The notes under the pieces are model-generated. The model saw nothing but the letters and a program-made list of their open reading frames with translations. It made no database searches and had not been told where the DNA came from. The position numbers and the translations under genes are program-made. A DNA stretch of 35,235 nt, taken from Deltaproteobacteria bacterium. GTDB lineage: Bacteria > Myxococcota > B64-G9. Positions 7,706 to 17,700 of this stretch are shown one piece after another; position 1 is the stretch's first letter; every line of letters begins with the position of its first letter. The stretch is taken from NCBI GenBank assembly GCA_016935365.1, contig JAFGRB010000191.1, forward strand, positions 1 to 35,235. The letters are read 5' to 3'.

Positions 7706-9626
7706 GCCCATCTGGAAGCGGGGAGCCTTCACCGACAGCCTGCTTGCCTGCGCTGTCCTGGCAGCGGGCGCGCTCGTCGCTCGGCCGGGCGTCTTCAGCG
7801 TGGACGAGAGCCACTACCTGCTCGGCTGCCAGTCGATGGCCGAGCACGCATCCTTCCGGATCGACAACGGTTACGAGCAGGTGCCCGATCCCGCCTTGCT
7901 GTTCTTCTACACCGTGGTCCCCGACGACCTGGATGCGCTGGGGACCGTGAGCACGGTGCCGCCGCTGCACGCGGTCGTGGCCGCACCCTTCTTCGGCGCG
8001 CTCGGCCTGCGAGGGCTCGTGCTCCTCAATCTGCTCGCCTTCGCCCTGTGTCTCGTCGCGGTGCGACACATGGCCGAGCGGCTGCGGGCAGCCGATCCCC
8101 GCTTTGTCCACCCCCTCGTCGCCTGCGCTGTCTTCGGTCTGGCCTCCTACAGCGCCGAGTACGCCCTGGGCATCTGGCCCCACGCCCTGAGCCAGGCGCT
8201 GATCGCCTGGGCCCTGCTCCTGCTCATCAAGACCGGGGACGGAGGTGCTCGGACCTGGACCTGGGCCCTTCTGGCCGGCGTAGTCGGCGGCGTGGCCTGT
8301 GGAGTCCGGCTTCAGAATATCGTGCTTTTTCCATTGGCCCTCGCCCTGGCCCGCACCGTGCTTCGCCACGATGGTCGCTCGCTCGCAGCCCAGGCAGCCG
8401 GATGGATGGTTCCCGTCGCCATCATGGGCCTGATCAACCATTCTCGGCTGGGCACCTGGAATCCCTTCACCTACGGCGCTGCCTCTTCCTACTCGGGCCC
8501 CCTGGGCCAGTTGCTGCGGCTGTCTTTCGAGCATGCCTACCTGACGGTGCTGGTGCTCATCTGCCTTGCGGGAAGCGTCTACTTGTGGATGCGAACCCGG
8601 CGGAAGGTCGTCTGGCTCGGCCTCGCCGCGGCCGGCTTGCTCGCCGCATTCGCCCTGCCAGCCGGCAGGGCCATGCTGGCCCACTGGCTTCGACATGCGG
8701 GCTATCACTTGGTGGACACATCCCTGGGATCGGGGCTCGTATCTGCGGGCGCCCACTTCAACGAGCTGGGCCAGACCCTGTATGGGGGCGTGCTCAAGAA
8801 GAGCCTGATCGAGTCCATACCCGTCCTGGTCGTTTGCCCGCTGGCGCTTCTTCCCATGTGCCGGCAGGCAAAGCAACCGATGGGGGTGCGCTTTCTTGCC
8901 TTGACGGGACTGGCCGGGCTGCTCGTGCTGCCCTTCGTCATCTCCACTGGAGGCTGGTGCCACAATCCGCGCTACTTTCTCGAGCTGCTGCCCGCTCTGG
9001 TTCTCGTCGCGCTCTGGGTAGCCCGGGAGCAGATCCGGGGACGGGTGCTGCTGCTCACCGGGATCGGGCTGGGCCTGCTGTGTGCAGCACCTGTCCTCCT
9101 TCACCCGGGCAGCGTGGATTCCCCAGCGGGAGGCTGGCTGCCCGCCCTGCTGCCGCTGTGCGTATCCGCGGCTCTGATCGGCACGATGATACTGGCCCGG
9201 CTCGCGCCTGCGGTCCGAGGTCTCGCCTTGTCCATGGCCGGATGCCTGTTCACCTCGGGTGTGATATACGCGTGCGCGCTCCACCTGGGCGTCGATGTGC
9301 CCCGCAGCCTCGCAGTACGCTCCCTGGGAACGCGCATGGTGGCCGAGGCCCTCCATGTCCTTCCCGCGAACGAGGATTCCGTTCTGACCGCGGCCGGTGC
9401 GCGCGCAGACGCCCTGTGCCCCCTCAAGCTCGAGCGCAGGGTCTGGATAGCCAGACTCGAGCCCGGCGCGAGCGCTCTGCCGCTACTGGACCGCGCCCCA
9501 CGTGATCGCCGCCTCTTCGTGCTCGCCAATGGCGTGCCACTCGAGTTGCTGCGAGCCCGGCTCGCAGGAGGCGCCCTCGACCGGCAGGAGCGCAAGGGGC
9601 TGGTCTTCCTGGAGCTAGCCCATTGA
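7695..9626 (+). CDS. GT-C-type membrane glycosyltransferase (PMT/ArnT-like)
   Basis: 643-residue integral membrane protein with about a dozen hydrophobic helices. The first outside loop carries VDES (Asp37, Glu38), the acidic pair typical of GT-C enzymes that use polyprenyl-phosphate sugars. A smaller soluble part follows at the C terminus (about 540-643). It probably transfers the sugar supplied by the preceding GT2 enzyme to a periplasmic acceptor such as a glycan, lipid or protein. The acceptor is unknown. The GTG start at 7695 lies inside the end of the GT2 gene. The stop overlaps the next gene's TTG as TTGA. Confidence 0.82.
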   Translation: MTSKPIWKRGAFTDSLLACAVLAAGALVARPGVFSVDESHYLLGCQSMAEHASFRIDNGYEQVPDPALLFFYTVVPDDLDALGTVSTVPPLHAVVAAPFFGALGLRGLVLLNLLAFALCLVAVRHMAERLRAADPRFVHPLVACAVFGLASYSAEYALGIWPHALSQALIAWALLLLIKTGDGGARTWTWALLAGVVGGVACGVRLQNIVLFPLALALARTVLRHDGRSLAAQAAGWMVPVAIMGLINHSRLGTWNPFTYGAASSYSGPLGQLLRLSFEHAYLTVLVLICLAGSVYLWMRTRRKVVWLGLAAAGLLAAFALPAGRAMLAHWLRHAGYHLVDTSLGSGLVSAGAHFNELGQTLYGGVLKKSLIESIPVLVVCPLALLPMCRQAKQPMGVRFLALTGLAGLLVLPFVISTGGWCHNPRYFLELLPALVLVALWVAREQIRGRVLLLTGIGLGLLCAAPVLLHPGSVDSPAGGWLPALLPLCVSAALIGTMILARLAPAVRGLALSMAGCLFTSGVIYACALHLGVDVPRSLAVRSLGTRMVAEALHVLPANEDSVLTAAGARADALCPLKLERRVWIARLEPGASALPLLDRAPRDRRLFVLANGVPLELLRARLAGGALDRQERKGLVFLELAH

Positions 9627-11926
9627 CCCACACCGGATCAGAGCGCGCGCGATCTCCCGCGCGGTGGGCGTTTCCGGTCACGGCCGGCGCCGTCATCGCA
9701 GGCGGTGTTCTGCTGCTCCTCGCCTATGGATTCGATCTCACCTGCCCGCTCGCGCTGTGGAGAGACCACCCCTTCGATCTGGCGAACATCCGGCACCTGC
9801 AAGCGACCGCGGATCTGAGCTCCCGGCTGTGGGCCTACGATCCCTATCACCTCTTCGGCTGGACACCCCACGTGTTCACGAACCCGCTCGCGAGCCTCGG
9901 GGGCGCGCTGGCCACCGCGCCCTGGGGTGGCAGCGAGGGAGCCTACACCGGCTGGCTGGTCGCCTTGCTGCTGACGAGCGCAGTCTGCTTCTGGGTCTGG
10001 CTGCCGCGGGACGCTCGACCGATCGCCCGCATCGCCGGCGGTGTGCTCGCCGGCTTGCTGTCGTTGCTCGTCTATCCGATGGATGTCGGAATCCTGGACG
10101 CGAACCCGGTGCAGGTTCTCTACACCGGTCAGTGGGCCCAGCGAATCGGGCTGGCGCTGGCCTTGCTGTGCCTGGAACGTCTGTACCGCGCACTGGATGC
10201 CGTCCACGAGGCGCCGCGTCTGGCGACTCGCCGGGCGCTGGCCGCCAGCGCGCTGTTTGGCGCTGCGCTCTTCACCCACTTCATGAGCGGGGTGGCTGTG
10301 GCCCTGGGGGCATGCTGGCTGACCCTGCACGCCATTCTGGCGCGCAAGAACCCGCGTCAGGGCTGGCGGGGAGCTGTCCTCCTGGCCGGTCTGCTGATCG
10401 GATCGGCGCTGCTGTATCTCGATTTCCTGCTCGTCTTCCTGCGCGTCCACGATAGCCATCACAGCCTGCCCATCCTCGCCTGGCATATGCCGGAAGCGGC
10501 CCGGGCCAGCATGCTCGAGGTGCTGCTCGCGGGGCTTCCCGTGCTGCTGCTGCCCGGCGTGCGGATGCTCGTCGATCCGGACAGCCGACACTCCCGTCCA
10601 GCCCAGCTAGAGGCCGGCCTGCCTCTCCTCGTCCTGGCGGGCTTGACCTGTGCCGGCGCAGGCCCGGGCCTGCTGGCAACCGCCCTGCTCGTCGGCGGCT
10701 GCGCGTTGATCGCCAGCCGGCTCCGAGGCCGTGCAGATGCCCGCCATGTCCTGCCGGCCCTCGGCATGCTGCTGTGTGTCTTTGCCTGCGGCCCGGACAG
10801 CCTGCGGCCGTTCGGGCTGGATCTCTCGGCGCTCGTCCCCTTTTCCGCCTCACTCGGATGGGCCAAGCTGGCCGCCGCGGCCCGGTTCGTCCTGCTCGCC
10901 TGGCTCGGTCTGCTCGCAGTGGATGCGCTCGATCTCGTCATCGGCCTGAAAAGGCGCCGGCTCGGCCTCGGCTTGACTACTGCCGGGATCTTGCTGGGCC
11001 TGGGCCTGCCGCTCGCGCTCTCGCTGGGCAGCGCGAGCCGCACCGGCGCCGAGTCCTTCTTCGGGTGGATGGCCGCAACCGACCTGCACGCGACCGGCTC
11101 GCTGATGGGACGCATGTCCGACGCGGGGCTTCGCACACCGCCCGACGGCCTGCTTCTCGCGGAGGACTGCCTCCACCACCCCGAGGGATCGGCACTCGCC
11201 GGCCGCGGTCTTCCCCACGGCCACCTCGCATACCTCGTCGGGCCCCAGATCGGCCGCCCGGTCCTCGGCGGCTGCGTGACCACGCGCTACCTCACCCATC
11301 CGCTCGCCCAGACTGCGCGAGGCCAGCTGCTCTGCCAGTGGCCTTCGGCAAGCAGCCCGGATCGGCTACTGCAGACGCTGGCCAGCCACGGGATTGCCGA
11401 GGTCCTGGTTCACAGCCAGGGCTGGATCCGCGCACTGCAGCGCAGCCCACGAGCCGAGCGCCTGGATGAAGCAGCCGGCCTGGTGCGATTCCGGCTGCGG
11501 GATCACGCGAGCCTGGTCACGGAGCCGGGCGGGCAGCCGGTAAGCGGTGCAACGATCGCCTGGACACCGGCAGGCCCGGATCTCGAGCTGCCAGCGGGCG
11601 TGCGGGAAGTGCATCTGCGCTTGGTCCACCTGCCCTTTCTCGAATGTGCGGCCCGGGACCAAGACGGCAATGAGCTGCCATGCGCGCTCTCGAGATGGCG
11701 CGACGAGGCTCTGGACCTGCGAGGCTGCAGCCTGGACGACCCCAAGCTGTCCATCCGGGTGGACGTCCCCTGGATCAAGACGACGATCGGTCGATCCGAC
11801 TCGAGCTCCCGGCCGGTACATGTGCAGATACGCTCGCGACCGAGTGTGATACCCTTCGCGATCATGATCCTGGCCTGGATTGCCGCGGCCGTCATCCGGC
11901 TCACCTTGTTGCGAAGGGCGTCCTGA
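9623..11926 (+). CDS. Large polytopic membrane protein, GT-C or YfhO-like
   Basis: 767-residue protein. It has an N-terminal helix at about 18-36, then a loop FDLANIRHLQ...LFGWTPHVFTNPL resembling the first loop of PTPS-related/YfhO-type membrane proteins, then ten or more further helices to about residue 480. A soluble region of about 260 residues comes next, and a final helix (about 743-763). Acidic residues Asp49 and Asp52 in the first loop fit a GT-C role, but I do not recognise a precise family. The start is TTG 9623, overlapping the upstream stop in TTGA. The next gene begins 1 bp after its stop. It is likely a second polyprenyl-phosphate-dependent transferase or a glycan polymerisation factor. 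Confidence 0.7.
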   Translation: MTHTGSERARSPARWAFPVTAGAVIAGGVLLLLAYGFDLTCPLALWRDHPFDLANIRHLQATADLSSRLWAYDPYHLFGWTPHVFTNPLASLGGALATAPWGGSEGAYTGWLVALLLTSAVCFWVWLPRDARPIARIAGGVLAGLLSLLVYPMDVGILDANPVQVLYTGQWAQRIGLALALLCLERLYRALDAVHEAPRLATRRALAASALFGAALFTHFMSGVAVALGACWLTLHAILARKNPRQGWRGAVLLAGLLIGSALLYLDFLLVFLRVHDSHHSLPILAWHMPEAARASMLEVLLAGLPVLLLPGVRMLVDPDSRHSRPAQLEAGLPLLVLAGLTCAGAGPGLLATALLVGGCALIASRLRGRADARHVLPALGMLLCVFACGPDSLRPFGLDLSALVPFSASLGWAKLAAAARFVLLAWLGLLAVDALDLVIGLKRRRLGLGLTTAGILLGLGLPLALSLGSASRTGAESFFGWMAATDLHATGSLMGRMSDAGLRTPPDGLLLAEDCLHHPEGSALAGRGLPHGHLAYLVGPQIGRPVLGGCVTTRYLTHPLAQTARGQLLCQWPSASSPDRLLQTLASHGIAEVLVHSQGWIRALQRSPRAERLDEAAGLVRFRLRDHASLVTEPGGQPVSGATIAWTPAGPDLELPAGVREVHLRLVHLPFLECAARDQDGNELPCALSRWRDEALDLRGCSLDDPKLSIRVDVPWIKTTIGRSDSSSRPVHVQIRSRPSVIPFAIMILAWIAAAVIRLTLLRRAS

Positions 11927-11927
11927 G

Positions 11928-13025
11928 ATGCGCGCCGCAGCCATCCACGTCGTCATCGGCACCAAGGCCCAGACGATCAAGATGGCCCCCGTGGTGCTCG
12001 CACTCATCGAACGGGGTATGCGGGTGAGGCTCGTCGACACGGGTCAACACGGCGATGTGACCGGCGGCCTGCGGGATGCCTTTGGAATCCCGCAACCCGA
12101 CGTGCGCCTGGCCCCCGCTCGCAATGTGTCGAAGATGGCTGCCGGGCTCGGCTGGTCGATCCGCCTGGCGAGCCTGGCCGTGCAGCGCCATCGGCTCTGC
12201 ACTGAAGTGTTCGGCGGTCTGGGGGGGGTCGCGCTGCTGCACGGAGACAACGCATCCACCGCCTTGGGTCTGCTGCTCGCCCGACGGGCGGGGATGACGG
12301 CCGCTCTGGTCGAAGCGGGCCTGCGGAGCTGGAGCTTTGCCCACCCCTTTCCCGAGGAGATCCTCCGAGCCAGCCTGCCCCGGTTTTGCGGCCTCCTCTA
12401 CCCGCCCTCGCTCGCGGCTGCCGACAACTTGCGCGCGATGAAGACGCCTGGGCGGATCGTCGAGACCGGCGCCAACACGGTCGTCGACGCCATGTCCCGC
12501 TTCCTCGACTTCACGGCCCTGCCCGAGACGCAGGACTACGGCCTGTGGAACTGCCATCGGATCGAGAACCTCTTTCACCCAGCCCGGCTGGACCGCATCT
12601 GCAGCCTTGCACTTCGGGCGGCCGAGTCCGCTCCGCTGCGCTTCGTCGTCGACTTGCCCACCCGCCCCCGGCTGCGCGCCTCCGGCTGGTGGGATCGGCT
12701 GACGGCTGCCGGGGTGGAGTTCGTCGATCTCGCCCCGTATCCCGACTTCCTTCGCTTGCTTGCAGGCTGCCGATACGCCGCCACCGATGGAGGCAGCATC
12801 CAGGAGGAGTGTGCCGTGCTGGGCATCCCCTGCCTTCTCTTGCGGCGTCACACGGAACGATCCGACGGGCTGGGGGCGAACGCGATCATGCTCGACGGGC
12901 TGTCCAGGCCCGAGGACTTCTTCACTCGCTGCGAACGCTTCCGCAGACCACCATCGAAGCCGCTCCATTCGCCTTCGGCCCAGATCGCGAAAGACCTGCA
13001 AGGGATCTTGCCGGAGGCGTCGTGA
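11928..13025 (+). CDS. Divergent UDP-N-acetylglucosamine 2-epimerase-like protein
   Basis: 365-residue protein with the two-domain GT-B fold of the WecB/MnaA epimerases, which interconvert UDP-GlcNAc and UDP-ManNAc. The catalytic positions appear kept: Lys18 in GTKAQTIKMAP, Asp107 in LLHGDN, Glu129 in LVEAGLRS, Glu143/144 in FPEEILR and His210 in CHRIEN, plus the uridine-site motif IQEE...RHTERSDG. Several normally fixed residues differ: GTRPE is GTKAQ, HVEAGLR is LVEAGLR, PEExNR is PEEILR and DSGG is DGGS. It may act on another nucleotide sugar or have become a binding protein. ATG 11928 follows the previous stop by 1 bp and a GAAGGGCG element lies just upstream. Its stop overlaps the next GTG as GTGA. 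Confidence 0.85.
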   Translation: MRAAAIHVVIGTKAQTIKMAPVVLALIERGMRVRLVDTGQHGDVTGGLRDAFGIPQPDVRLAPARNVSKMAAGLGWSIRLASLAVQRHRLCTEVFGGLGGVALLHGDNASTALGLLLARRAGMTAALVEAGLRSWSFAHPFPEEILRASLPRFCGLLYPPSLAAADNLRAMKTPGRIVETGANTVVDAMSRFLDFTALPETQDYGLWNCHRIENLFHPARLDRICSLALRAAESAPLRFVVDLPTRPRLRASGWWDRLTAAGVEFVDLAPYPDFLRLLAGCRYAATDGGSIQEECAVLGIPCLLLRRHTERSDGLGANAIMLDGLSRPEDFFTRCERFRRPPSKPLHSPSAQIAKDLQGILPEAS

Positions 13026-13765
13026 TCGTCGACTGGTTTAAGACACAGTATCAGCGAATCTATGGCGCCCGGCGCATCTCGGAAGAAGATCCGCGCTACT
13101 TCGAGCACATGCGTGAAAACTATGCCCATCGAAGCGCCTGGGCCCGGCTGCGAATGGCCCAGATCGTTCGTATGGTCGATCCGAGAGCCGGTGACCGGAT
13201 CTTGGATCTCGGCTGTGGCCCTGGGTACATCAGCGAGCTTTTGGCCAGACGCGGTGCCGAGGTCACCGGCGTGGATCGCTCGGCTGCAGCCCTTTCCATG
13301 GCGCGCGCGCGCTGTGCAGACCTGCCTTGCCGCTTCGTCCAGAGCGACGTGATCGTTCTTCAGGAGATCCCGTCGAACACATTCGACAAAGCCGTGGCAG
13401 CAGACTTGGTCGAGCACATCGACGACAGGGCCTTTCGGTCGATGCTGGCCGCCAGCCGGCGTGTGTGCAGGCCTGGCAGCAGCTTGTCCATCCTGACGCC
13501 GAACGCCGGTCATTTCATCGAGCGAATGAAATCCCACGACTTCATCTTGCGCCAGTTCCCCGGCCATATCGCTGTCCGCACTCCATCCCAACTCGAGGCC
13601 CTGCTGGAAGAAATGGAATATCGGATAGAGCTATCCTACACCACCGCGAGCCCGTTTCCGATCTTGCGGCGACTGGAGGCACTGCTCGGGTCCGTACCCT
13701 CGATCGGCCCCTTCTTTCAGTACCGCATCTGCATCCGCGCCAGGCTGGCAACGGAGCCCGCATGA
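13022..13765 (+). CDS. Class I SAM-dependent methyltransferase (UbiG/Methyltransf_11-like)
   Basis: 247-residue cytoplasmic enzyme. SAM-binding motif I is LDLGCGPGY (61-69), the acidic residue after beta-2 is Asp85 in GVDRS, and the motif VEHIDD is at 130-135. A hydrophobic C-terminal part (SPFPILRRLEALLG...) may contact a membrane substrate. In a glycan operon the likely job is methylation of a sugar or lipid-linked intermediate; this is inferred from context. The start GTG 13022 overlaps the epimerase stop (GTGA). Its own stop overlaps the next ATG (ATGA). A longer frame extends upstream through the epimerase gene but is not protein-like there. Confidence 0.87.
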   Translation: MIVDWFKTQYQRIYGARRISEEDPRYFEHMRENYAHRSAWARLRMAQIVRMVDPRAGDRILDLGCGPGYISELLARRGAEVTGVDRSAAALSMARARCADLPCRFVQSDVIVLQEIPSNTFDKAVAADLVEHIDDRAFRSMLAASRRVCRPGSSLSILTPNAGHFIERMKSHDFILRQFPGHIAVRTPSQLEALLEEMEYRIELSYTTASPFPILRRLEALLGSVPSIGPFFQYRICIRARLATEPA

Positions 13766-14736
13766 GTGGGCAGGCAGATCTCGTCGACAGCGAGCAGCGC
13801 CCCCGTTCGAGTGTATGGTGGCAGGCGTTGCGCTGGACGCTCACGTGCGTCTTCCTGGGAGCCGTGGCCTGGGTTCTGGTCGAGAACTGGGATGAGCTGA
13901 AGCGAGCGCCCCTGCAATGGCGGCCGCTGCTCACCGGGCTCGCAATCGTGCTGATGATTGCACACCTCTTCTTCCAGGCCCTGCTCTGGCACATCCTGAG
14001 CGGCCTGGCAGCTTGTTCCCTGGCGTGCAGGAAGGCCGTGTGGTCTTGGCATTGTTCCATGCTGGGCAAGTATGTGCCCGGAAAAATGCTGTTATTCGTG
14101 AGCCGATATCTGATCTACAGGCGCAGCGGTCGCTCCGGCGGCCGCATCATCGCCGCCCTGTCGGTGGAAGCCGCGCTCCAGATGCTCTGCAGCGCACTGG
14201 TCGCGCTCGCCTTGCTCGGTGCAAGCGAGGCCGACTGGGTCCAGACCTGGCGCCCGGCCTTGTGGACTTTCGCGATCATCCTGGCGTTGGCCGCCAATCC
14301 CAGGATGGTCCTGCTGGTCATCAACACCGCCAGGCGTCTCGTGCGGCGCGAGCCGATCGAGATCCCGTTGCGTTTGCGGCATACCGCTCTGCTCGGCCTC
14401 GGCTACGCGGCCAACTATGCTTTGCTCGCCCTTGCTTTCTGGCTTTTCGCGACCAGCCTGCACCCGGTCGAGCTCCACACCGCGCCTTATCTGGGTGGCG
14501 CGTTTCTCCTCGCTGGCCTGGCCGGCGCGCTGTCTCTGTTCGCCCCTGCGGGCCTGGGCGTGCGCGACGGCTTGCTCATGCTGGCGCTCTTCTCCCTCAT
14601 GCCCGAAGGCGTGGCTGCCGCGGTCGTGCTCGCAAGCCGAGTCTGGACCACCACGGCCGAGCTCGGCGCGGCCGCCGCCTGGATGGGAGTCGGGGGCGGA
14701 ACCGGAGAGGACGGAGGCGGAGGGAATTCGATCTAA
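13762..14736 (+). CDS. UPF0104/LPG-synthase-TM-type membrane protein (flippase-like)
   Basis: 324-residue polytopic inner-membrane protein with about eight helices, similar in style to AglD/YbhN and the membrane half of lysylphosphatidylglycerol synthase. Family-type features are W(H)CSMLGKYVPGK near residues 95-108 and the late GLGVRDGLLMLALFSLMP segment. Members sit next to polyprenyl-phosphate glycosyltransferases and are proposed to help move or stabilise lipid-linked sugars. The tail is Gly/Glu-rich (GGGTGEDGGGG). ATG 13762 overlaps the methyltransferase stop (ATGA). It is the last gene of the unit and converges on the GH57 gene across 21 bp with no visible terminator. Confidence 0.85.
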   Translation: MSGQADLVDSEQRPRSSVWWQALRWTLTCVFLGAVAWVLVENWDELKRAPLQWRPLLTGLAIVLMIAHLFFQALLWHILSGLAACSLACRKAVWSWHCSMLGKYVPGKMLLFVSRYLIYRRSGRSGGRIIAALSVEAALQMLCSALVALALLGASEADWVQTWRPALWTFAIILALAANPRMVLLVINTARRLVRREPIEIPLRLRHTALLGLGYAANYALLALAFWLFATSLHPVELHTAPYLGGAFLLAGLAGALSLFAPAGLGVRDGLLMLALFSLMPEGVAAAVVLASRVWTTTAELGAAAAWMGVGGGTGEDGGGGNSI

Positions 14737-14757
14737 TCTCGAGGACGAGCTGTGCGC

Positions 14758-17700
14758 TCAGTCTTCGTAGAAGTACTCGAAGCTGCTCATCGACCCGGGG
14801 TAGCCATCCCGGCCGCCGGTGGGCTTGTCGGCGAAGATGTCGTGGACGACGAGCTTGATGAGCTTGCGGCCCGGGTCGTCGCCGACCACGTCGAAGCCCC
14901 GGAACGTGACCGGGAACTCCTCGGTGCCGAACCAGCGACCCTCGTCCGACGGCAAACCGATGGTGTACTTGTACTTGACGGCCTCGCCGCGCTGGGCGTC
15001 GATGATCAAGGTCCAGTTGCGATCGCCCATCAGCTCGTCACCCGCCTCGCCGTCGTCGCGCAGCGAGATCACGTTGGGCACCCACTCCTCGCCCTCGGCG
15101 CCGAGTTGGGGCAGGTTGCCCGCGATGTAGACGATGCCCTGCCCATCGGGCTGCGGCTGCGTGTCGCAGCACGAGCCGTAGGTATCCCGCGGCACCTGGT
15201 CTCCGCTCACGTCGACGACGAAGACCACCTTGACCACGTTGGTGGCGTCCTCGAACAGCACGTAGGAGCCCATGTTGGGCGCCAGGTCCACATCGGCTCC
15301 GCTCTGGGCCGTCAGTAAAACGACCTCGAGCGGATCTCCGTAAGCCAGGTTGATGTCCGCGTACGGGATGCGCATCTCGACGATCTTACCGGCGCCCGTC
15401 GGTCCGGCCACCTCGATGGCTCCGAGCGCCGCGTCGCTCCAGCTGCCCGCGCCGTCCGCCGCCTGCAGGCTCAAGGCCACCTGGCTGCCCGAGAAGTCCA
15501 TCGCCAGCACCCTGGTCGGTCCCCCGACCTTGTAGACCAGCGCGCTGCCGTTCCGGGTCGTGTCGTTGGACGGGTCCGAGACGGTCTCGCCGGTCTGCAC
15601 GTCGAGGATGTGCTTGTGGTTGAAGTAAGCCTCGAGCACGAAATCCGTGCTCAGCCGGGCGGTCAGGTCCTGGCTGGCCTCGATCCCGAGGTAGACCGCT
15701 TCGGTGTCATAGCCATAGTAGACCCGCACGATGTGATCGTTCGGGTTGGCGACGGCGCCCGAGTCCGAGTCGTTGAAGAAACCGCCCTCGGCGATCCACT
15801 CGGCCTCGTTGGGCACGAACTGCCCGTCGATGGTGGGCGGTTCGGTGAAAGGCCCCAGCGGGGTCTTGCCGGACTCCTGGATGATCACCGGGCAGATGAA
15901 CTCCTCTATCGCCGGGTTGATCTCGCGCATGAAGGCGTAGACCCCCGCCAGGTGGGCCCGGAAGCCGCGATCGAAAGGCGTATCGTCATTGGCGGGCGTG
16001 ATCATGTCCTGCCCGAACCACCAGAACCAGTCGCTGCCCTCGGCGGCGTACATCTCCTCCCAGGCCATGTAGATCTTGTACTCGTCGGAGCCCCGGTCCG
16101 GCGGAGGGTCGGCCAGCGGGTTGGGTCTGGGCAGGCCCGAGCGGGCCAGATCCTGGCGGGTGCGCAGCAGACAGCCCCAGGCGACGTTCTCCTCGGGCTC
16201 GCCGATCCAGATCGCGAAGGTCCCGTCGATCCAGGAGCCGGCGCTCAGGGGCTCCAGCTCGGTCATCGCGGTGATCGGATGGGCCGGGACGTTGCGCGAG
16301 GCGTTCCCGCGTATGTACTCGCTTCCGGTCACGGTGATGACCTCTCCCGCGTCGTAGGCGTCCTCGAGAGTCCGGTACAGGGTGTGCAAGAAGTTCTTCG
16401 CGTCGTGATCCCGGACGTAGTTCTCCCAGGCGTTCTCGCCGTCCATGATCACGGTCAGCAGACGGTCGGGCTCTCCCAGCGACGGCGCCTGGGCGTACAC
16501 GTCCGTCATGAAGGTCCGGGTGGCCTCCTCGCCGGTCATTCCCTGGAAGCGAAAGCCGATCGCGTTGCTCAGCCCGTCGTCTCGAAAGACGATCGCCAGC
16601 TCGTCGTCTGTCGACCCGCCCGTGCCCACCTGGCTGTCGGCGTCGATCTTGTACGGAAACCAGTGGATCTGTCCCGAGGGTGTGGACTTGCCGAGCACGC
16701 CCTGTCCGGTGGCGATCCACTCGATGCCGTTGTCCGCGAACATGGGCACGACCGCCTCGGCCACCGAGCCCTCTCCAGGCCACATCCCGGCCGGCGGAAT
16801 GCCGAACACGTCGGTGTAGAACTTGACCGCCTTGGCCACCTGATCGAAAGCGTCCAGCCCGAAGCGGTAGGGCGGATCGGGCAGCACGTCGAATGGCTGG
16901 TTCTCGCGCGCCAGGTCGCTGTCGACCAGCAGCGGCAGGATCGGGTGGTAGAAAGGCGTGGTGAGCACCTCGATCTGTCCCGTCCCCGAGTCCGGGTGAT
17001 ACAGCAAGTCCTGGTGGATCGGGATCACGTTGGCCATGATCTTGTACTCCTCGGCCACCAGGCGGTTGCAGAGCTCCTCGGTCACGGGCTGTCGCAACCA
17101 GAACGTGCCGTCGGCCCGCTCCTCGAGCACGTCGCTCAGGTCCACGACCCAGCCGTTGGGCAGCGCGACCGCGGAGCGCAGGAAGTCCGGATCGAACCAG
17201 GCGATCTCGAACCAGGCCTTCAGGTTCAGGAAATCCTCCTGCGTGTACGTCGTGCGCGGCTTGTCGCGCAGCTCCCGGTACTCGGGGAAACGCTTCATGA
17301 GCGCGTCCGACGTGCTCACGCAGCTCCAGGCGTCCTTGTGCAGCAATCCGAGCTGGCGCTCGCTGACCGTCTCGGCCGTGGGCGTGTCCATAAGCAGCAG
17401 GTCGATCCAGGGATCGGTCCTGCCCGCCCAGGTGGCGAGGAAGGCGGCCTCGTTCACCGATTTCGTCTGCACGTCCACGAAGGGGCCCAGCCGTTCGAGG
17501 TAGTAGGTGATCAGCTGGGTCAGCAGCACGGAAGTCAGGTTCACGTTGTAGTGCACCTTGGGATACTCGGCCAGAATCGAGGCCATGTCGTAGTAGTCCT
17601 TGGTGGCATGCTTGCGCACCCAGGGCGAGAGGAGCTGGTCCTTGACCGGGTCCAGGTACAAGGGCTGGTGCTGGTGCCAGATGAGGTCGAAGAACAGCGT

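Noticed and set aside
12386..13021. Upstream extension of the methyltransferase frame through the epimerase gene
   Set aside because: The translation is not protein-like and overlaps motifs of the epimerase. GTG 13022 with a GTGA overlap is the natural start.
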